From positions 1-24,865 of the forward strand of contig VXIS01000492.1 of assembly GCA_008704415.1 (NCBI GenBank): a DNA stretch of 24,865 nucleotides, given 5' to 3'. The notes below the pieces were generated by a model. The model did not search any database, had not been told where the DNA came from, and saw nothing but the letters and a program-made list of their open reading frames with translations. Each line of letters starts with the position of its first letter. Position 1 is the stretch's first letter. Shown here piece by piece: positions 18,454-24,865 of this stretch. The stretch comes from Sphaerosporella brunnea. Lineage: Eukaryota; Ascomycota; Pezizomycetes; Pezizales; Pyronemataceae. A program made the translations under genes and the position numbers.

Positions 18454-20201
18454 ATGCCACAAGCACAAGCACACTCACCACCAACCGAGGCCACCGCGCT
18501 CGCAGCTCTGACGCAACAACTCGCCGACGGCAACAATGCGTACGACCCCGAACTCTACCTCGCCCGCGCGCGCGTCTATCTGGATCTCGACTACCCCGAC
18601 CTAGCCGCCGGCGATGCCTATCGCGCGGTGCTGCTGTGCGACTACCTGCGCGACTACAGCGACGAGGGAGAGATCTCACTCGATTCGGAAGAAGAAAAAC
18701 CATCCAGCGATGCCACTCCCTCCTCCCAATCCTCAGAGAACTCAGAAGACGAAGATGAAGACGAAGACGAAGACGAAGGGCCGCGCTCCGACCTCGAAGA
18801 ATTTCACGCCGCCACCGAAGCACTGACGCATCTGCGGGCGTCCGGCACCCCGAGCACCCTCCTCCCACACCTTGAAGAAGCCTCCCTGCACCTCCTCTGC
18901 CTCTCCCTCCTGCGCGTCGGCTGCTCCACCGACGCAACCCACTACCTGCGCCTGGGCCAACGCCGCTTCCCATCATCCCCACACTTCCCCGCCCTGATCT
19001 CCTCGCTCCCCGCCACGCCGTCCACGGGCAGAGCCCGCCGCTTCGTATACCCTTGGAACCACCACGAGCCAGACCGGTTCTCGGCGGAGACCGTCTCCTA
19101 CCTCAACACGCACATCGTCCCGCGCTCCTCCGCCGCCGTCGAGGTGCGCGTCGTGAACCTGCCGCTGCTGAGCGAAACCGCCGAGGTCCTCGGCGAAACA
19201 AAGCACCTGGGCGTCTTCGCACTCCGGGATATCGCTCCAGGAGAGCTGTGCATGGCAGAAGAAAGTGCGCTCACGGTCGTGACCGATCCCTCCGAAGGCG
19301 GACTATGCGAATACTGCGGCAGCCGCTGGCGGGCGCCGCCGCAGCGGTCTCGGCCCATGCTGAAGCTGCCGGGGCAATGCGCCCCCGCCTCATCCCAGGT
19401 GCCAGACACCCCCGAGCCGCAGCGGGAAACGTTCACCTGCGACCTCTGCGCCGACGCCGAAGCCGCCGGCATCGAAGCCGTCGTCCCAACCTGGTGCTCC
19501 GCCGCCTGCCGCGACAAGGCAATGGCCAAATACCACCCGGCGCTGTGCTCACGCCCCATCGCGCCCCTGCACCGCGCAGCACAAAATAAGTCCTCATCCA
19601 TCACCACGGGCACGCAGGCCGGCGGCACGGTCTATGCGCTGCTGCTACTCAAAACGTTCGCCATGGCGCTAGTGCAGAACACGCACCCCTTGTCACTCGA
19701 AGAAACAAGGTTCCTATACGGCGTGCCGCCCGTCGAGTGAGGGGGACCTCCGCATCGGTGGGCTACGAGGAAAATATCCGCTCCGCCCCTCTCGATCCTG
19801 GAGCACTACGTATCGACGTTTTCTCCGGGCGGCACCCATCGCTCGCTCCATCCTCGGACGGAGAATGGTGGGACACGTGGGTGATCAACACGCTCCTTGC
19901 AAAGTTTCGCGGGGTCGCGAGCGGAAGACAGAATGAAGCCGGCGAAACCGAGGCGGCGGCGGCACACACGCTGTATTCTCTCGTGAACCATGCTGCGAGC
20001 CGAGTGTGCGTTGGGAGTGCGCTGGCGTTATGAAGTTCTGGGGAGAGGGGAAGGGGGTGAAGAGGGCGAGGAACTGCATAGTTGCTATTGTGATAGAGCT
20101 TGCCAGTGGGAGCGTAGGGAGTGGATGATGGGGTGTCTTGTGAGGCGCGTGTATGTGTGCGAGGTGCTTGAGGGAAGAGAAGGGAGAGGGAGAAGAATTA
20201 G
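18454..20201 (+). pseudogene. SET-domain protein, frameshifted mirror copy
   Basis: The first 428 codons or so match the intact left copy. A single inserted T at 19738 then creates a TGA stop at 19738-19740. Further one-base losses follow, including two G at about 19760, one G near 19800, and one A near 19992 that destroys the NHDCEPS frame. The original stop is still visible as TAG at 20199-20201. The N-terminal regions and the first part of the SET domain remain. The catalytic half is out of frame. All lesions are short indels, mostly in homopolymers, so they look like sequencing or assembly error. Confidence 0.85.
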
Positions 20202-20294
20202 ATATGATAAGAGAGAGAGATTGGATAGAGGGTATAGACAAAAGTTGCGTTTTTGATTGTATGGAATGAGTGATAATTGTGATTTGATTGCTGC

Positions 20295-20963
20295 TAAACA
20301 TGGCCACCCATGCAAACTCTTTAGAAACGGCACCGCGTTCGTACAGCGTTCGTCAGACCACAGGACTGGATGGAGGTATTCATCCTCCGTCTCTTGCGCC
20401 CTCGTGGCCGACGCCACTTCTTTCCACAGCACTGCTTGCTCGTGCGCAGAACTCCCTCGTTTGGACTGCTTCTTCGTACAGAACCGTCCCTTGTCGCGTT
20501 CACTGGCGTCCGTACGGGCCGTCGGGCCTTTCTGGACTTGTAGGCTGTTGGATCGGGGCTCACTCCGATGGCGGAAGTAGCCCTTTGTCTTGCAGCGTAT
20601 TCCCCTCTCCTCTCTCTGCGCAGTACTCTGGACACACGAGCGAGCGTCATCATCTCGGGACATGGCCGTACGCTGCTTCCTTGGCCAGACGTCCGCCAGG
20701 GACGTCCGCGTGTTCCTGGAACCCAGTGGTCGCGGAGCACAGCCGCCGTTTTGGCGATCCTACCCCCTTGTCGCTCGTCAGGTTGCGTAGAGCAAGCGCT
20801 AGCCCCGCAGCAACGCCGAAGAGCCCAGCGCCATAGACCTCCTTGAGATGACCAAGGGACGTGCGCGAGCTGGCGTGCCCGCGAGTGTGGATGTTCAACC
20901 GGGGAATGAAGAAACATTGGCAGCTCAGGCGTCTCTGTACATGTCTGGGTATATCCATCGTCC
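20295..20963 (-). pseudogene. LINE RNase H-region remnant, mirror copy
   Basis: This is the mirror of 3930-4600. The WVPG-like string is at about 20714-20725 on the minus strand. The two arms differ here by several indels, and neither gives an uninterrupted RNase H frame. Confidence 0.42.
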
Positions 20964-22288
20964 AGAGTGGATTACGTTATCGATGGGAGCGATCATGGGT
21001 CTGGCATTCTATCCGTCATTGGCAAGACGGACGGAGGCTCACACAGTAGTTTCCCAAAACTGTGTGCTGTGCGTGTTGCGCTAATCATGCATTGTCCACT
21101 CGTTTAAACACCCACCTGCAAGATTGATAGACCTCTCAATATATAAGACAATAGTTAGGTAAGAAGTTTTGCCTTGTCTCATGGGTTTTTATAACAAAAA
21201 CAGCGTGTGATAGACAGCTCGCAGGCGCAGTCTCTCCGTTCCCTAGCGAGAGCACACAACCACCTCTCCACCACCTCTAAAGCCATCCGCCGCCCCGCCG
21301 TGGGGAAAGACCGTTCGCCAGCACACGACCGGAAGATCCGAGCTGATTTCAGTGCGATTCCTCCACCTGCTGGCTGCTCTTTAGGAGGCGGGCTATGCTA
21401 ACGAGTGCTCCTGTTGGGATCAATTCTGGCACGGCCTACATTTCGCAGACCAGCCGAAATCCCTAGCCCGCCAACATAGCCGACGCGGCCATACGCCCGC
21501 CCGGCTACTGCAGAGCTGCCACGCCATCACCGGCTGCCACACGGGAGCTGTGGGCCAAGGCTCGCAAACCAACTTTCCGGAAGCCACAGCGCTTGAACTT
21601 CTTGGACCCCCGGCCTCATAAGGAAGGACTAGAGGCAGCGGGCGGCTGGCGAACTAGCTCTTCCCTTATGCGTAATACTGATAATCTTGTCGAGGTCCTC
21701 AAGTTCAAAGAGCAGCATGCGCATGGTTCACCTACCCGTTCGACTGGCAAAGTACGATAACGTGCGATGACTCTGCCTTGATGAATGTGGCTCTGCCAGT
21801 GGTGATACCACCGAAGGACCATACAACTAGCCAACGGCCCGGATAACGTTTTGCCCTCGTTATTTCTGTTTGCCACAGTTGGGGAATCTCCTAGCGGAAG
21901 GTAAAAATGGGCCCGAATGGCTGGAATTTGATATTGGAGCGTACTATCCAAACAGAGGTATCACTAAAGCAAACATAGTCCCTCAGATATAAACGCTCAC
22001 ACACTATAGGCTCCATATGGGATCGCGAAATTCTCCACATACTTCGGGTCTCTGTTTCTACTCCGAATCTGACGAGTGGAGATCTCAAGCCGCGCGAAAA
22101 TCGTGGGCTGCCTGTTTGGGCTGCGGCCCGCGACGGAGACCACAATGACGACAGATACGACCACCATGATATCAACTCCTGCTATGAAATGAAAAGTACA
22201 TAAAGACGGGAAATGACGACTAGGAGGGAATCACTAGATAGGAGTGTACTATAACATTACAGATCCTAATAAGTTTATCGGTGCCGAT
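20964..22288. other. Gene-poor region with repeat debris, right arm
   Basis: This is the mirror of about 2601-3929. It contains the same GC-rich patch (about 21420-21550) and no recognisable coding sequence. Confidence 0.45.
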
Positions 22289-22466
22289 TGAACCGGCCAC
22301 TCGCAGTGGCCGGTCTCCACCGGAGATCACTCAAAGCCCTGGCAGACGGGCTGGCCCGACAGCGGGCTGGGCCGTTTGGGCTGATGCAAAAAGCCCGCCG
22401 GGCTGGCTGCTTAAAGCAGCCGGCCAAGCCCGCCCGACTGTTTCGGCTGGCTACTGAGAACACTGC
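22289..22466 (-). repeat. GC-rich hairpin block, possible hAT-type end, mirror copy
   Basis: This is the reverse complement of the block at 2426-2600. It includes the 9-bp-stem hairpin and the GGCTGC-TTTAA-GCAGCC hairpin, and ends in CACTG at about 22462-22466. No partner terminus was found. Confidence 0.35.
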
Positions 22467-22958
22467 TGCCAAGTATGTATAGAGGCAATCACTTCGCCTT
22501 GTTGCCGGCCCTGGCGAATCTTTCACTCTGTGGACCCTAACAGGAAGGAATCCTCTCTCCCTAGCTATGAACAGCCGCTGAACGTGGGCTTTCAGCGTAG
22601 CCAGGCCACATCCTCCGTGGCGAGTGTCTTTTTTTTTGGCCACGCAGAAAAATACCGGTGCGTCGATCGCGAGTTGATATATACATGTGGGGTAGGTAAC
22701 TATCCTGTCTCAAAAGCGTGACGACACGGGGGTACCTCCCGGGTTTCTGCGTTCTCAAACAAGCCAGTGTTTAAAGACGGGACGTCGGAGACGTGGTCCG
22801 TCATCTCCGGGGGGAGATGCCGGGGAAGGGGGGGTTTGCTAGAGTTCTCGTCTCGATCGCGGCCTACAACGCACCATTGAATTGCAGCTGCATACAGTTT
22901 GGCGGGGACGGGGGGTTGAATTGTGTTGTTAAAAACAGCAGCAGTCAATTGAAGGGGG

Positions 22959-22968
22959 GATATATATC
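22959..22968 (+). promoter_or_regulatory. TATA-like element of the small Ser-rich gene, mirror copy
   Basis: GATATATATC lies 115 nt upstream of the ATG at 23084. Confidence 0.4.
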
Positions 22969-23083
22969 TCGAGTCTTGGGATGTCGATTTAGAGTAGAGT
23001 GAAATACCGACAAAGACAACAAAGCATCTATCGCAGCGCCCTCATCAGAACAGAAACAGCAACAGAAACATCGAGCATACAAG

Positions 23084-23452
23084 ATGGCATCCGAATCTGC
23101 CCGCAGCTCCTCAGGCACGTCAACCTGTGGCTCCAGCATCTACTCCTCCTCCTCCTCCTCCTCCTCCTCCGGCTCGTTTACATACTCTAACCCCCTTTCA
23201 CCGGTGCTGCACCGTTTCCGCTGCGGCTGCGTCTTCTCGCCCACGCAGCCAACGGCGTCGAGTAGGATCTCGGGGTTTAATGATGGCGACTATGTATTGA
23301 ATGAGTGGCTGAGCATCGAGTCTGCGGTGTTTGGAGAGGTGGTGCAGCTGGATTTTGTTTGTGCGATTTGTGCAGCGGCGAGGGGCAAGGGGGGCGTGGA
23401 TTGGAGGGTTTTTAAGGGTACTGACGGGGAAAAGAGGAGGGGCAAGGAGTAA
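23084..23452 (+). CDS. Small Ser-rich protein with CxC and CxxC pairs, mirror copy
   Basis: The 122-residue translation is the same as at 1436-1804: Ser run 21-29, C47/C49, C93/C96 and a basic tail. The leader differs from the left copy by single-base indels (for example a TTT against TT in its 5' UTR), while the coding part is unchanged. No known family. Confidence 0.55.
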   Translation: MASESARSSSGTSTCGSSIYSSSSSSSSSGSFTYSNPLSPVLHRFRCGCVFSPTQPTASSRISGFNDGDYVLNEWLSIESAVFGEVVQLDFVCAICAAARGKGGVDWRVFKGTDGEKRRGKE

Positions 23453-24498
23453 TGAGGTTATATTCAATGGCGGTGGGGTTGGTTGGTGGGATGGTATATT
23501 CTTCGCCAGTGTCTTGGCCTTTCAAGACAGCATGTTATTATTGCCGCTTTTCATTCTATTTCATTTGCTCTTTCGCTTTCCTTTCTATTTTCTCCTCATA
23601 GCCATTTCAATGCAATGGTCGGCTCATCGAATTCGACGTCTCCAGTTGTCACCACGGCATGAAATTGCTAGTCTGTTAGTCAGCTACCAGGAAGTGACTT
23701 AAACCTATTTGACGTATGTGGCAGGGATACCCGACACATGAGTTCTCGGACACGTGATCTGGCAAAAGGCATTATAGTTTATGTTGCTGAAGCCGTCGAG
23801 GAACAATGTAAGGTGCGAATAACGTCCTGGGATGGAAGGAAATGGATCATGTAGCTCACTGCTAGCGGGGGAGCTTTGGGGTGGCCGGAAGGGCGGCCAG
23901 AGGGTAGCCTGGAGCGGGGTACCGCTCATACTGCTTCTGATAGCTAAGTTGTAGGCAACTCCCTGCCAAGGCTTTCCGTGAGAGAACCTTGTCCTGAAGG
24001 CTCTACCGGGTGCGCAGCGGCCTGGATGATTACTACAAAGTGTTCATTCAGCGTTGAGGATAATACCAAATTCCGCAGGAGATGCAACGCCCGCCTCGAC
24101 GATGGCCATGACTTCGACCCGCTGCTTTATCACAGTCCAACCTGCAACAGCAACTGTATTTGTGACCTTTCGTACTATATTTAACTAACATAGAAGGCTG
24201 CTGCGGGGTCAGTAAAACCGTGGGGCCCGTATTGAGTATAGGTTGAAACAAACTCATACGCATTTGGTTCGCACCTGCAACCTCTCATGGCCACCGGTGC
24301 TTAATACAACCGGCCTTACAAAACACAATCGCCCATTAACACAACGTGTCTGCGCATGCGGTTGGGCGGCACGGAGGCTGGTTGGCTTTGGAAGATGTCT
24401 GTCGGTATGTATCTACCTGGCTGGACTGCAAAAGCTCAGTCCATGTTTTTGGCTCGGGGGTCGCGGGTAGCAACGCGGAGATGAGTTTCCCACATCGT
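23453..24498. other. Gene-poor outer region, right arm
   Basis: This is the mirror of 369-1435, shorter than the left by about 21 nt in total through scattered deletions. No gene is recognised. Confidence 0.55.
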
Positions 24499-24828
24499 CT
24501 AGTCCTTGCGGGCGAAAAGTTGTGCGTGTTGTACTCGTACTATTAATTGTTGATTATTAAGAGGCCCCGCCGTTTGCGCAATATGACTCCCATGCCCCGT
24601 GTTTTCTCGATGTCCAAGATGCCCCAAACAACATGGTAAATGTTTAATGAAACTTAAGCAAGAGATGTACATTCTTCTACAAGTGCGGCTATTGTGATCC
24701 ATCTGGCCACAGATTGACCACCTGTAGGATGCGTGCGCGGCCTCCCAACTTGGCAATTTGGTAGGCGCCCTGTTGTGGAAATCTCTCGGTTTGAGGAGGC
24801 TCGCGAGGATTGAATGCCACTGTGACAT
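24499..24828 (-). pseudogene. Zinc-knuckle fragment, probable transposase remnant, mirror copy
   Basis: The same 109-residue frame as at 39-368 occurs here, with the same Trp in place of the first zinc-binding cysteine. Because the change is in both arms, it is not a random read error confined to one of them. Confidence 0.35.
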
Positions 24829-24865
24829 CTGCTAGTGAGAGCTAGGGGTGTCGATCGAACGAGTG

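Larger units (their letters stand above)
12715..24865 (-). repeat. Right arm of the window-spanning inverted repeat
   Basis: This is the reverse complement of 1-12178, starting at CCCGGG 12715-12720. It is 27 nt shorter than the left arm. It carries the better 5' half of the Pfa4-like gene. Its SET gene copy is broken by indels between about 19738 and 20200. The myosin copy (13750-17663) has no length difference from the left one, and its main ORF gives the same 1065-residue translation. The outer end stops at the mirror of left position 2. Confidence 0.97.

Noticed and set aside
1..24865. CRISPR array, prophage, plasmid or linear mitochondrial plasmid with terminal inverted repeats
   Set aside because: The genes are intron-bearing fungal nuclear genes. 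There are no DNA or RNA polymerase genes, no phage genes and no regularly spaced repeats.

Overview
This window reads as nuclear DNA of a filamentous ascomycete (Pezizomycotina-type). The genes have short introns of about 52-70 nt with GTRNGT-like donors and, in one case, a clear CTAAC branch site. They encode a fungal class-I myosin, a Pfa4-like DHHC palmitoyltransferase and a SET-domain protein. I cannot name a genus.

The dominant fact is that almost the whole window is one inverted repeat. Positions 1-12178 reappear as the reverse complement in 12715-24865. Only 536 nt (12179-12714) are single copy, and they are the interior of the palmitoyltransferase gene. Mirror positions sum to 24905 over about 5.2-11.6 kb, where the arms have no net length difference. 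The sum drifts to 24892, 24888, 24873 and 24867 outward, because the right arm has net small deletions. The two window ends are the same genomic point to within one base. The arms differ mainly by one-base and homopolymer indels, not by the C-to-T pattern that RIP leaves. I therefore think the real locus is about 12.7 kb and that the palindrome most likely comes from a fold-back molecule or a chimeric long read. A true inverted duplication is not excluded.

Layout of one arm, from outer end to fold (left-arm coordinates):
- 1-4.6 kb is gene-poor and holds mobile-element debris: a degenerate zinc-knuckle fragment at the very end, a GC-rich hairpin block resembling a hAT end, and a LINE RNase H remnant. 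It also holds one plausible small Ser-rich, four-cysteine protein gene (1436-1804, minus).
- 4697-6451 (minus) is a SET-domain protein.
- 6452-7241 is a head-to-head intergenic region with a short degenerate repeat and a TGACTCA site.
- 7242-11155 (plus) is class-I myosin, five exons, predicted 1224 aa.
- 11156-11999 is intergenic, with two short tandem repeats, one of them G-quadruplex-capable.
- From 12000 the Pfa4-like gene runs into the fold.

The right arm repeats all this in mirror image. There the SET gene is broken by indels, while the myosin copy is intact. The best Pfa4 copy is in the right arm plus the spacer (12898 down to 12179). Its last 19 codons are an artefact of reading into the antisense of its own 5' end.

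Functionally, myosin-I works at cortical actin patches in endocytosis and polar growth, and Pfa4 is an ER palmitoyltransferase. The SET protein is a putative lysine methyltransferase. Nothing in the sequence shows the three acting in one pathway.
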